In this document: positions 51,894 to 59,460 of the stretch, one piece after another | How the letters are laid out: each line of letters opens with the position of its first letter | How positions within the stretch are numbered: the first letter of the stretch is position 1 | Assembly: GCF_004570325.1 (NCBI RefSeq) | Contig: NZ_SPQO01000006.1 | Coordinates: 124,001-188,000 of the forward strand | From: Mycobacterium sp. PS03-16 | GTDB lineage: Bacteria; Actinomycetota; Actinomycetes; Mycobacteriales; Mycobacteriaceae | Reading direction: 5' to 3' | Length of the DNA: 64,000 nt | The notes under the pieces: generated by a model | The model's input: the letters and a program-made list of their open reading frames with translations, nothing else | Database searches by the model: none | What the model was told of the DNA's origin: nothing | Translations under genes and position numbers: made by a program

Positions 51894-51921
51894 GGAAATT
51901 GCATTCTCATTAGTGGCGAAT
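51894..51921. promoter_or_regulatory. Shared operator, copy 6 (ALDH-mce operon)
   Basis: GGAAAT-TGC-ATTCTC-N7-GCGAAT. The central ATTCTC (51903-51908) is perfect, and the outer half-sites match at 4/6 and 5/6. The two GAGAAT-like elements start 22 bp apart, as in copies 4 and 5. The site lies 15 bp before the ALDH start and would control the roughly 14.8-kb mce operon. Confidence 0.6.
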
Positions 51922-52025
51922 CATACATCCGCTGACAGAGAACTCAATGAGATCGAGACCCGCTCGTCATGGCGGTGGTGCATCGGTTCGCAGCCTAGGA
52001 GGACGGTAAGCCGCTCCGGACGATA

Positions 52026-52043
52026 TCTTGCAGAATTGCAAGA
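52026..52043. promoter_or_regulatory. TCTTGCA-GAAT-TGCAAGA perfect inverted repeat
   Basis: Seven-bp arms with a 4-bp centre match perfectly, in the divergent region between the ALDH-mce operon and the SDR-P450 unit and 4 bp before operator copy 7. It is unlike the other palindromes in the window, so it may be the site of a second regulator. A short hairpin in RNA is also possible. Confidence 0.55.
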
Positions 52044-52046
52044 ACC

Positions 52047-52061
52047 GAGATTATCGTTCTC
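52047..52061. promoter_or_regulatory. Shared operator, copy 7 (SDR-P450 unit)
   Basis: GAGATT-ATC-GTTCTC matches the 6+3+6 palindrome at 10 of 12 arm positions. It lies 24 bp upstream of the short leader frame at 52085 and 74 bp before the SDR start. Confidence 0.6.
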
Positions 52062-52084
52062 ATAATTAGGAAGGTGGATTCTTG

Positions 52085-52138
52085 ATGCAGCTGACGACCA
52101 TGGAGCCGCCGGTCGACACGTCGGGTGGCGCACGGTGA
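52085..52138 (+). CDS. Possible 17-aa leader peptide coupled to the SDR gene
   Basis: ATG 52085, preceded by AGGAAGGTGG, reads MQLTTMEPPVDTSGGAR and stops at TGA 52136-52138. The stop overlaps the GTG start of the SDR (52135) by four bases (GTGA). The ribosome site is better than any directly before the SDR, so translation of the SDR may depend on ribosomes finishing this frame. There is no run of one amino acid that would suggest attenuation. The call is inferred from position only. Confidence 0.4.
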   Translation: MQLTTMEPPVDTSGGAR

Positions 52139-52848
52139 AGAACGCGGTGGTGACCGGTGGCGGCTCCGGCATCGGCCTGGCGATCGCACAGCGGCTGCGC
52201 GCCGACGGCCTGCATGTCGCCACCATCGACCTGAAACCCTCGAACAACCCCTCCGACGACGACTTCGCCCACACGGCCGACGTGACCGACCGGGCCGCGG
52301 TGGACGCCGCCTTCACCGCGATCCGCGCTCAACTCGGGCCGGTCACCGTGCTGGTGAACGCCGCCGGCCTCGACTGCTTCAAACGGTTCTCCGACATCTC
52401 GTTCGACCGCTGGCAGAAGGTCATCGACGTGAACCTCAACGGCGTCTTCCACACCATCCAGGCGGCGCTGCCGGACATGGTCGAGGCCGGGTGGGGTCGC
52501 ATCGTCAACATCTCCTCGTCGAGCACCCATTCCGGCGCGCCGTACATGACGCCCTACGTGGCGGCCAAGTCAGCGGTCAACGGGCTGACCAAGTCGCTGG
52601 CCCTCGAGTACGGGCCCACCGGGATCACGGTGAACGCCGTCCCGCCCGGCTTCATCGACACGCCGATGTTGCGGGCCGCGGCCGACCGCGGCCACCTCGG
52701 CGACATCGACCGCAACATCGAGGCCACCCCGGTTCGTCGCATGGGCCGGCCCGAGGACATCGCCGCGGCGTGCGCCTTCCTCGTCTCCGAGGAAGCCGGC
52801 TACATCACCGGCCAGCTGCTGGGCGTCAACGGCGGCCGGAACACCTGA
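52135..52848 (+). CDS. Short-chain dehydrogenase/reductase (FabG-like)
   Basis: The protein is 237 aa, a classical SDR. The cofactor motif TGGGSGIG is at residues 6-13, with VNAAG in strand 4, ISSSSTHSG with catalytic Ser, and YVAAK with the Tyr-Lys pair. IDLKP after strand 2 (Asp at its end) favours NAD(H). It would interconvert an alcohol and ketone, for example 3-hydroxyacyl-CoA or a ring hydroxyl. GTG 52135 is taken because MKNAVVTGG is the conserved beginning. It leads the SDR-SDR-ferredoxin-P450 unit. Confidence 0.9.
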   Translation: MKNAVVTGGGSGIGLAIAQRLRADGLHVATIDLKPSNNPSDDDFAHTADVTDRAAVDAAFTAIRAQLGPVTVLVNAAGLDCFKRFSDISFDRWQKVIDVNLNGVFHTIQAALPDMVEAGWGRIVNISSSSTHSGAPYMTPYVAAKSAVNGLTKSLALEYGPTGITVNAVPPGFIDTPMLRAAADRGHLGDIDRNIEATPVRRMGRPEDIAAACAFLVSEEAGYITGQLLGVNGGRNT

Positions 52849-52876
52849 CCAAATACGACGAGAGGACACACCGCAC

Positions 52877-53737
52877 ATGGGACGCGTAGAAGGCAAGGTC
52901 GCTTTCATCACCGGCGCGGCGCGGGGGCAGGGCCGCAGCCATGCCGTCCGGCTGGCTGAGGAAGGCGCCGACATCATCGCCGTCGACATCTGTCGCGACA
53001 TCGACAGCATCGGGTATGCGATGGCGACGCCCGAGGACCTCGAGGAGACCGCGCAGTACGTCGAGAAGACCGGACGCAAGGCGGTGACCGCCCAGGCGGA
53101 CGTGCGCGACGCCGCCCAGCTCAAGGAGGCGCTCGAGCGCGGGATCGCCGAACTGGGCAAGGTCGACATCGTCGTCGCACAGGCCGGGATCGCCGGCATG
53201 AAAGGCCAGCCGCCCCTGCAGGCGTGGTGCGACGTGATCAACACCAACCTCGTGGGCACGATCAACGCGATCCAGGTGGCGCTGCCGCACCTGCGAGAAG
53301 GCGCGTCGATCATCGCCACCGGGTCGACCGCGGCGATGATGGACGCCTCCAAGAAGGACAACCCCGGCGCGGACCCGGGTGGCAAGTCCTACATGACCGC
53401 CAAGCGCATGCTGTCGGAGTACGTCCACGACCTCGCCACCGAACTCGCCGTGCGCGGCATCCGCGCCAACGTCGTGCACCCCACCAACTGCAACACCGAC
53501 ATGCTGCAGAGCGAACCGATGTACCGCTCCTTCCGCCCGGACCTCGAGAACCCGACCCGGGCCGACGCCGAACCGGTTTTCGGGATCCAGCAGGCGATGC
53601 GGGTGCCGTTCATCGAACCCGAGGACATCAGCAACGCGGTCCTGTGGCTGGCCTCCGACGAGGCGCGCTATGTCACCGGCATGCAGTTGCGCGTCGACGC
53701 GGGTGGTTACCTCAAGTGGTACGACTACCACGTCTGA
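52877..53737 (+). CDS. Mycofactocin-coupled SDR family oxidoreductase
   Basis: The protein is 286 aa. TGAARGQGRSHAVRLAEEGADIIAVDICRDI is the N-terminal Rossmann motif. The extra loop IGYAMATPEDLEETAQYVE after strand 2 is the hallmark of mycofactocin-coupled SDRs, which hold NAD tightly and pass electrons to the redox peptide mycofactocin. The catalytic block has TGSTAAMM and YMTAK. The end VDAGGYLKWYDYHV is also typical of the group. It follows the first SDR by 28 nt with GAGAGGA upstream. It points to an alcohol-oxidation step; the mycofactocin genes themselves are not in the window. Confidence 0.88.
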   Translation: MGRVEGKVAFITGAARGQGRSHAVRLAEEGADIIAVDICRDIDSIGYAMATPEDLEETAQYVEKTGRKAVTAQADVRDAAQLKEALERGIAELGKVDIVVAQAGIAGMKGQPPLQAWCDVINTNLVGTINAIQVALPHLREGASIIATGSTAAMMDASKKDNPGADPGGKSYMTAKRMLSEYVHDLATELAVRGIRANVVHPTNCNTDMLQSEPMYRSFRPDLENPTRADAEPVFGIQQAMRVPFIEPEDISNAVLWLASDEARYVTGMQLRVDAGGYLKWYDYHV

Positions 53738-53780
53738 GATCCGTCGTTCACGCTGCGCCACAACGAGTTCGAGGAGAGCT

Positions 53781-53975
53781 GTGAAGGTAAGGGTGGATCC
53801 GGACCGGTGCCAGGGGCACACGTTGTGCTCGATGATCGCGCCGGACTCCTTCGAGCTGAGCGACATCGACGGCACGGCCTCACCCGTCAACGAGGTCGTG
53901 CCCGACGAGCAGCGGGACGCCGTCCGCGAAGCCGTGTCCTCCTGCCCCGAGCAGGCCATCTCGATCGACGAATGA
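53781..53975 (+). CDS. 3Fe-4S-type ferredoxin
   Basis: The protein is 64 aa. The cluster motif is CQGHTLC (Cys10, Cys16) with a His in place of the middle ligand Cys, then SSCPEQAI with the last Cys (55). This is the pattern of mycobacterial 3Fe-4S or mixed-ligand ferredoxins that reduce P450s. GTG 53781 has GAGGAGAG 4-10 nt upstream. The stop overlaps the P450 start by 4 nt (ATGA), so it is very probably the direct partner of that P450. Confidence 0.92.
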   Translation: MKVRVDPDRCQGHTLCSMIAPDSFELSDIDGTASPVNEVVPDEQRDAVREAVSSCPEQAISIDE

Positions 53976-55369
53976 GTGTCGATCAGCCCGACCCAGGAGC
54001 GAACACCGTGACCGTCGACGACACCGTTGCCGACAGCGATCGCAAGAAGAACCGCTACCACTTCGACCGGCACACACCGGAGTACCGGCTGCGGTTCGAG
54101 ACGATCACCGAGGAGATGCAGACCACGTGCCCGATGGCGTGGACCGACTCCTACGGCGGGCACTGGGTCGCCGCCGACAGCAGGCACGTGTTCGAATTGG
54201 CGCGCTGCCCGGCCGTGTCCAATCACCACGACATCAGCGGCGAGACACCGTTTCAGGGCATCACGATCCCGAAGGCCAGCCGCGCGACCGTGGTGCGCGG
54301 CGGCATCCTCGAGATGGACGAGCCCGAGCACAGCGCCTACCGCGGCGCGCTCAACCCCTATCTCTCTCCTGCGGCGATCAAACGCTGGGAACCGTTCGTC
54401 GACGAGATCACCCGGGCCGCGCTCGACGAGCACATCGAGACCGGCCACATCGACTTCGTCGAGGACCTGGCCAACGTTGTTCCCGCGGTGTTCACGCTGG
54501 CGATGATGGGCATCGAGCTCAACAAGTGGAACGTCTACAGCGAGCCCACCCACGCGTCGGTCTACACCCCTGAGCACTCCCCCGAGCGGGAGAAGATCAA
54601 CGAGCAGCACCGTGAGATGGGCATCGACCTCATCACCAACATGATGGAGATCCGGGAGCGCCCCCGGCCGGGTCTGGTCAACGCGCTGGTCCAGTTGCGC
54701 ATCGACGGCCGGCCGGCGCCGGACATGGAGATCCTCGGCAATCTCGGCCTCATCATCGGCGGTGGTTTCGACACCACCACGGCGCTGACGGCGCACGCCC
54801 TGGAGTGGCTCGGCGAACATCCCGACGAGCGTGACCGGCTCAGCCGGGAGCGCGCCACGCTGCTGCACCCCGCCACCGAGGAGTTCCTGCGCTACTTCAC
54901 CCCCGCGCCCGGCGACGGCCGTACCTTCGCCGACGACGTGGAGGTCGACGGACAGAGGTTCAAGAAGTATGAACGGCTCTGGCTGTCGTGGGCCATGGCC
55001 AACCGCGACCCGTCGGTGTTCACCAGGCCCAACGAGGTGGTGCTGGATCGGAAAGGCAACCGCCACTTCAGCTTCGGCATCGGGGTGCACCGCTGCGTCG
55101 GATCCAATGTCGCGCGCACCGTGTTCAAGTCGATGCTGACCGCGGTGCTGGACCGGATGCCGGATTACCGGTGCGATCCCGACGGCACCGTCCACTACGA
55201 CACCATCGGCGTCATCCAGGGGATGCGCCACCTGCCCGCGTCCTTCACCCCGGGCCGACGGCTGGGCCCGGGCCTGGACGAGACGCTCGAGAAGCTCCAG
55301 CGCATCTGCGACGAGCAGGGACTCGCCCGGCCGATCACCGAGCGCAAGGAGCCGGCTGTCATCGACTGA
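53972..55369 (+). CDS. Cytochrome P450
   Basis: The protein is a 465-aa P450 with a longer N-terminus than the other one here. The I-helix is GGGFDTTT (263-270), the ExxR pair Glu304-Arg307 (EEFLRYFTP), and the haem loop FSFGIGVHRCVGSNVAR with Cys375. The C-terminal 50 residues (FTPGRRLGPGLDETLEKLQ) extend beyond the usual end. It is coupled to its ferredoxin by a 4-nt overlap and sits downstream of two SDRs under operator copy 7, implying hydroxylation followed by alcohol oxidation. The family is not assignable by eye. Confidence 0.93.
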   Translation: MSVDQPDPGANTVTVDDTVADSDRKKNRYHFDRHTPEYRLRFETITEEMQTTCPMAWTDSYGGHWVAADSRHVFELARCPAVSNHHDISGETPFQGITIPKASRATVVRGGILEMDEPEHSAYRGALNPYLSPAAIKRWEPFVDEITRAALDEHIETGHIDFVEDLANVVPAVFTLAMMGIELNKWNVYSEPTHASVYTPEHSPEREKINEQHREMGIDLITNMMEIRERPRPGLVNALVQLRIDGRPAPDMEILGNLGLIIGGGFDTTTALTAHALEWLGEHPDERDRLSRERATLLHPATEEFLRYFTPAPGDGRTFADDVEVDGQRFKKYERLWLSWAMANRDPSVFTRPNEVVLDRKGNRHFSFGIGVHRCVGSNVARTVFKSMLTAVLDRMPDYRCDPDGTVHYDTIGVIQGMRHLPASFTPGRRLGPGLDETLEKLQRICDEQGLARPITERKEPAVID

Positions 55370-55531
55370 ACCTTCGGGTGCACCCGGCACCTCATCCGTT
55401 CGACTGAGGTTTGCTCGACGGAAGAAATGGTAACGGTCGGACTGTTAATGTCGATGTACTGATCATCGGGGGGCGTGACCGCCGTCCGGTTGACGCGTTC
55501 GACAACCGATCGAGAAATGGGTGGATTCCAC

Positions 55532-55867
55532 ATGAAGCTGTCGCGCACCACACTGGCCGTCACTCTGGGCGGCCTGGCCGTCGCGATCCCGCTCTCCACG
55601 GGCGTCGCCTCGGCGCAGCCCGACCTGGGCCCGATCATCAACACCACCTGCACCTATGACCAGGTGATCGCGGCGCTCAACGACCAGCACCCGGACCTGG
55701 CCGCCCAGTTCGCTTCGCAGCGCAGCGGGCAGCAGGCGGTGCGGAACTTCCTGGCGGCGTCCCCGCAGCAGCGACAGGCCACGGTGGCGTTCCTCCAGGG
55801 CAACCCCACCGCCCAGCAGTACTTCGGGCCGATCTCCAACGTCGCCAACACCTGCAACAACTACTAG
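55532..55867 (+). CDS. Haemophore-like secreted protein
   Basis: The protein is 111 aa. The signal peptide MKLSRTTLAVTLGGLAVAIPLSTGVASA is followed by a mature domain of about 82 aa with two Cys (NTTCTYDQV, ANTCNNY), presumably one disulfide bridging the helical bundle. The pattern TCTYDQVIAALNDQHPDLAAQF, QQAVRNFLAASPQQRQ resembles the mycobacterial haemophore-like family (Rv0203 type), alpha-helical secreted proteins that may bind haem. ATG 55532 is used; an in-frame ATG at 55517 would add 5 residues. It is separate from the P450 gene by 162 bp without a clear operator. Function is uncertain. Confidence 0.75.
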   Translation: MKLSRTTLAVTLGGLAVAIPLSTGVASAQPDLGPIINTTCTYDQVIAALNDQHPDLAAQFASQRSGQQAVRNFLAASPQQRQATVAFLQGNPTAQQYFGPISNVANTCNNY

Positions 55868-55875
55868 AAGCGGTG

Positions 55876-55905
55876 GCCGCGCGGCTGATCCGTCAGCCGC
55901 GCGGC
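55876..55905. terminator. Perfect 13-bp hairpin between convergent genes
   Basis: GCCGCGCGGCTGA (55876-55888) and TCAGCCGCGCGGC (55893-55905) pair fully around TCCG. The hairpin lies between the ends of the haemophore-like gene and the convergent FadE gene and includes the last codons and stop of the latter. No T tract follows, so it is a GC-hairpin bidirectional terminator candidate. Confidence 0.6.
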
Positions 55906-57068
55906 AACCCCAGCACCTGCGTGGCGATGATGTTGCGCTGGATCTCCGACGTCCCCCCGGCGATCGTGCCGGAGAAGCTGCGGGCGTAGCGCTCGAACCA
56001 ACTCGCGAAATAGTGGTCGAGGTTCATGTGCGCGTAGCGCCCCGTGGTCGAGGGATGCGCGAGGCCGGAGGCGCCGGCGGCCGTCAACGTCGCATCGGCC
56101 GCCCGCATCTCGGCCTCCGAGCCGAACAGTTTCAGTACCGACACCGAGGCGGTGTCCATCTCCCCGCGCGCGGCCCTGGCCAGCGCCGCGGACCCCATGG
56201 CCCGCAGCGCCTGATAGTCCATCACGATCGAGGCGAACCGGTCGCGCTCGATCTCGGTCTGCGGGCGGAAATCCGCGATCAGATTGTCGATACGGTCCGC
56301 GAAGCCCAGCCACATCATCGTGCGCTCGTGCCCGAGTGAGCCGTTGGCCACCTTCCACCCCTGATTGAGGGGCCCGACCAGGTTCTCCGCCGGCACTCGC
56401 GCATCGGTGAAGAAGACCTCGTTGAAGTCTTTATTGCCCTCCCCGCACAGATCGGCGAACGGCCGGCACACCACGCCGGGCGTGTCGGTGGGGATGATCA
56501 GCGCGCTGATCCCCCGGTGCTTGGGGGCGTCGGGATCGGTGCGCACGAACGCCAGTAGGTAATCGGCGTCATGCGCGCCCGAGGTCCACACCTTCTGGCC
56601 ATTGACCACGAATTCATCGCCCTCGAGTACCGCTCGGGTGCGCAGCGACGCGAGATCGGACCCTGCGCTGGGTTCACTCATGCCCAGCGATGCGGTGAGC
56701 TCACCGCGCAGCACCGGCACCGCCCACCGGGTCTTCTGCTCATCGCTGCCGAACGTGATGAGCGACGCCGCAACGATGTTCACGCCCTGCGGATTGAAGC
56801 TGTGGTAGATGCGGCGCCGGCACAGTTCGTCGAGGTGCACGAACTGCTGAATGACCGTGGCGTTGCGGCCGCCGAACTCCGGTGGCTGGGCGGGCAGCAG
56901 CCAGCCGTTGTCGAACAGCAGCCGCTGCCAGTCGCGCGCCCACTGCGGCATGTGGCTCACCGACCGCGGCCGCTCCAGCGTGGCGCTCTCCGGCGGCAGA
57001 TGTTCGTCGAGAAAGGCCGCGAACTCGGCGCGGAACGCCTCGACGTCGGGATCAAAAGCCAGCTGCAC
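55893..57068 (-). CDS. Acyl-CoA dehydrogenase, FAD-binding partner (ChsE/FadE type)
   Basis: The protein is 391 aa, a flavoprotein introducing a trans-2 double bond in an acyl-CoA. TASLGMSEPSAGSDLASL, FVVNGQKVWTSGAHDADY and NEVFFTDARVPAENLVG are standard signatures. The C-terminal SGTIAGGTSEIQRNIIATQVLGLPRG is the FAD-contact motif. The next upstream gene encodes a shorter FadE and overlaps by 17 nt. Such adjacent unequal FadE pairs form alpha2beta2 heterotetramers in steroid side-chain oxidation, so a heteromer is likely. The unit starts at operator copy 8. Confidence 0.92.
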   Translation of the reverse strand: MQLAFDPDVEAFRAEFAAFLDEHLPPESATLERPRSVSHMPQWARDWQRLLFDNGWLLPAQPPEFGGRNATVIQQFVHLDELCRRRIYHSFNPQGVNIVAASLITFGSDEQKTRWAVPVLRGELTASLGMSEPSAGSDLASLRTRAVLEGDEFVVNGQKVWTSGAHDADYLLAFVRTDPDAPKHRGISALIIPTDTPGVVCRPFADLCGEGNKDFNEVFFTDARVPAENLVGPLNQGWKVANGSLGHERTMMWLGFADRIDNLIADFRPQTEIERDRFASIVMDYQALRAMGSAALARAARGEMDTASVSVLKLFGSEAEMRAADATLTAAGASGLAHPSTTGRYAHMNLDHYFASWFERYARSFSGTIAGGTSEIQRNIIATQVLGLPRG

Positions 57069-58059
57069 CGGAACTCCTGTACTCGGCCGCGATCAGCGCG
57101 CGGTGTTCGGCCGCCCCACCGAGCAGCAATTCACCGGCCTTGGCGCGCTTGAGCGCGAACTGCAGATCGTTCTCCCATGTGAAGCCCATGGCCCCGAACA
57201 GCTGCAGGCCGTGCCGGAACACCACCGACTGGCACTCCCCCGCCGCGGCTTTGGCCATCGCCGCCGCCAGCCGCCGGCGGGGGTCGTCGGCGGCGATGGT
57301 CAACGCCGCGAAATACCCGAGCGCGCGGGCCCGTTCGATCGCGACGTGCATGTCGACGGCCTTGTGCTGAACGGCCTGGAAAGACCCGATCGGCACCCCG
57401 AACTGCTGGCGTTGCTTCACGTGGTCGAGCGCCAGGTCGAGGATCCGCTGGCAGGCGCCCACCGTGGTAATCGCGATACCGGTGAGGGCGAGGTGGCGGG
57501 CCCGCTCGGCGTCGGTGTGCACCCGGTCGCCGTCGTCGACCCGCACCCCGGCGAACGACACCTCGGCGACATGCAGCACGGGGTCGAAAACCGGACTGCG
57601 CCGGGTGACCGCCACTGATGCGTCGACGACGAACACCCCGGCGTCGGTGACCACCGCCAGCCGGTCCGCCCGGTCGGCGTCCAGGACGAAACGCGCCGCG
57701 CCGTCGAGCACCCATCCGTCGGCGCTGCGGTGGGCGGTGACGCCGTCGTAGACCGCGGCGCCGGCGTGCTGCGGATCGAAGCGGTCACCTGCCAGCGGCG
57801 CGTACTGCGTCATCGTGGCCAGGAACGGGGTGGGATCGGTGGCCCGCCCCATCTCCTCGAGCACGATCGCCAGTTCAACCGCGTTCTCGGCGTCGGTGAG
57901 TTCGGTCCATCCCGCATCGACGTAGCTCTTCCACAACGGCGCCGGATCGACGCCGTTCTCTGCGATCTCGCGGACCAGCGAGGCGGGGCACTGTTTGGTG
58001 ACCGCGTCGCGCACGGTCTCCTGCCACAGCCGCTGGTCGGCATCGAACTCGAGTAGCAT
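57052..58059 (-). CDS. Acyl-CoA dehydrogenase, short partner subunit
   Basis: The protein is 335 aa. It retains the helical N-domain (DQRLWQETVRDAVTKQCPASLVREIAENG), a degenerate middle domain without the usual substrate-loop signatures, and the C-terminal HGLQLFGAMGFTWENDLQFALKRA. It lacks the GGTxEIQRN FAD motif of its neighbour, as expected for the beta subunit of a heterotetrameric ChsE4-ChsE5-type enzyme. It is first in the two-gene unit, 31 bp downstream of the perfect palindrome at 58090. Confidence 0.88.
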   Translation of the reverse strand: MLLEFDADQRLWQETVRDAVTKQCPASLVREIAENGVDPAPLWKSYVDAGWTELTDAENAVELAIVLEEMGRATDPTPFLATMTQYAPLAGDRFDPQHAGAAVYDGVTAHRSADGWVLDGAARFVLDADRADRLAVVTDAGVFVVDASVAVTRRSPVFDPVLHVAEVSFAGVRVDDGDRVHTDAERARHLALTGIAITTVGACQRILDLALDHVKQRQQFGVPIGSFQAVQHKAVDMHVAIERARALGYFAALTIAADDPRRRLAAAMAKAAAGECQSVVFRHGLQLFGAMGFTWENDLQFALKRAKAGELLLGGAAEHRALIAAEYRSSGAAGF

Positions 58060-58089
58060 CCGGCGCCTCCTGAGGTGTCACGTCCGCAC

Positions 58090-58104
58090 GAGAATAGCAT
58101 TCTC
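58090..58104. promoter_or_regulatory. Shared operator, copy 8 (perfect palindrome, FadE pair)
   Basis: GAGAAT-AGC-ATTCTC, perfect 6+3+6 symmetry, 31 bp upstream of the FadE start (58059). Together with copy 2 it defines the consensus. Confidence 0.75.
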
Positions 58105-58212
58105 ACAACCGGCCTATGCGTTCTCGATACCGACTTGTCCGGTTTCGTGAGCGCGACGCTGCGCGACTGACCAGCAGACACTCTCACCAGCCACGATGAA
58201 CACCACCACGAC

Positions 58213-58227
58213 GAGAACTCGGTTCTT
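58213..58227. promoter_or_regulatory. Shared operator, divergent copy 9 (amidohydrolase unit)
   Basis: GAGAAC-TCG-GTTCTT keeps the same 6+3+6 layout with matched changes in both arms (T to C, A to G) and one mismatch at the end. It lies 105 bp before the TTG start at 58332 in the 272-bp divergent gap. Because the arm AGAAC also occurs in KstR-type sites, another regulator is possible; KstR sites have a 2-bp centre. Confidence 0.45.
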
Positions 58228-58331
58228 GCGATTGAAGAACTTCGATTTACACTTGGGGAAGAGTCCGGCGTCGCGCGCACGGTCGCAGACGTCCGCGCAC
58301 GGCGACGCCCGGACGAACATCGGAGGACGAT

Positions 58332-59426
58332 TTGGCCACAACACATCCCGACGGGACGCAGACGCCGCTGATCGATGCCAGCGTCCACATCTTCGCCAAG
58401 TCCAACAAGGACCTGCGCAAAACCTTCCTGCGCGAGCCGTTCCGCAGCCGCGGGTTCCCGGATTACGAAATGGACTGGTACGGCGCGCCGGGCGGTGAGT
58501 ACGCCAAGGGAACCGAGGGACCGGACGGGCAGTATCCCGGCTCGGACCCCGAGGTGGTGGCCCGGGACCTCTTCGACAGCCGGGGCGTCGATGTCGCGAT
58601 CCTTCATCCCATGACGCGGGGGATCATGCCCGACCGTCACCTCGGTACCGCCATCGCCTCGGCGCACAACGACATGATGGTGACGCGCTGGCTGGACCAC
58701 CCGGAGTTCGGTGAGCGGTTCCGCGGGACGTTGCGGGTCAACCCCGACGACATCACCGGCGCCCTGCGGGAGATCGAGCGGTACCGGGACCACCCGCGCA
58801 TCGTGCAGCTCGGCATCCCACTGCAGACCCGCGAGCTCTACGGCAAGCCACAGTTCTGGCCCCTGTGGGAGGCCGCGGTCGCCGCGAACCTGCCGGTGGC
58901 GGTGCACTTCGAGGTCGGCTCAGGTGTCATGCTGCCTCCGACGCCCAACGGGGTGACCCGCACCTACGAGCAGTTCGTCGGATTCACCGCGCTCAACTTT
59001 CTCTACCACCTGATGAACATGATCGCCGAGGGCGTGTTCGAAAGACTGCCCGAGCTCAAGTTCGTCTGGGCCGACGGGGCAGCCGACCTGCTGACACCGT
59101 TCATGTGGCGGATGGACTGCTTCGGCAGGCCGCACCTCGAGCAGACGCCGTGGGCACCCCGGATGCCCAGTGACTACCTGCCGGGGCATGTGTTCTTCGT
59201 CGAGGGCTTCCTCGACGGGCCCGGCGATGTCGAATTCGCCGGAGAGTGGGCCGGATTCACCGGCAAGGACGACATGGTCATGTTCGGCTCGAGTTATCCC
59301 CACTGGCAGCTCAACGAGCTGAGGGTGCCCGGCGCCTACAGCACCGAACAGCGCGACAAACTGTGCTGGCGCAACGCCGCCGAGCTCTACGGGATAGACG
59401 TCGGGGCCGAGGTCGGCGCACAGTGA
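58332..59426 (+). CDS. Amidohydrolase-2 family protein
   Basis: The protein is 364 aa, ACMSD-like TIM barrel. LIDASVHIFAKSN near the start has SxH in place of DxH. VAVHFEVGSG supplies a mid-barrel His, LPELKFVWADGAADLL the fourth-fifth strands, and MFGSSYPHWQ replaces the usual GSDYPH with Ser for the metal-binding Asp. The altered metal ligands suggest a changed or lost metal site. TTG 58332 is used because GGAGG lies 5 nt before it. The gene is first in a run with the second amidohydrolase, Rieske and hydrolase genes. Confidence 0.85.
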   Translation: MATTHPDGTQTPLIDASVHIFAKSNKDLRKTFLREPFRSRGFPDYEMDWYGAPGGEYAKGTEGPDGQYPGSDPEVVARDLFDSRGVDVAILHPMTRGIMPDRHLGTAIASAHNDMMVTRWLDHPEFGERFRGTLRVNPDDITGALREIERYRDHPRIVQLGIPLQTRELYGKPQFWPLWEAAVAANLPVAVHFEVGSGVMLPPTPNGVTRTYEQFVGFTALNFLYHLMNMIAEGVFERLPELKFVWADGAADLLTPFMWRMDCFGRPHLEQTPWAPRMPSDYLPGHVFFVEGFLDGPGDVEFAGEWAGFTGKDDMVMFGSSYPHWQLNELRVPGAYSTEQRDKLCWRNAAELYGIDVGAEVGAQ

Positions 59427-59460
59427 GATCAGGGTTCGTCCGAGACGCGAGGAGACCACG

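Noticed and set aside
52826..55390. 854-codon minus-strand open frame across the SDR-ferredoxin-P450 genes
   Set aside because: It is antisense to three clearly coding genes and has shadow composition.
58213..58227. KstR operator
   Set aside because: The arms resemble KstR sites, but the centre is 3 bp rather than 2; it fits the local motif layout better.
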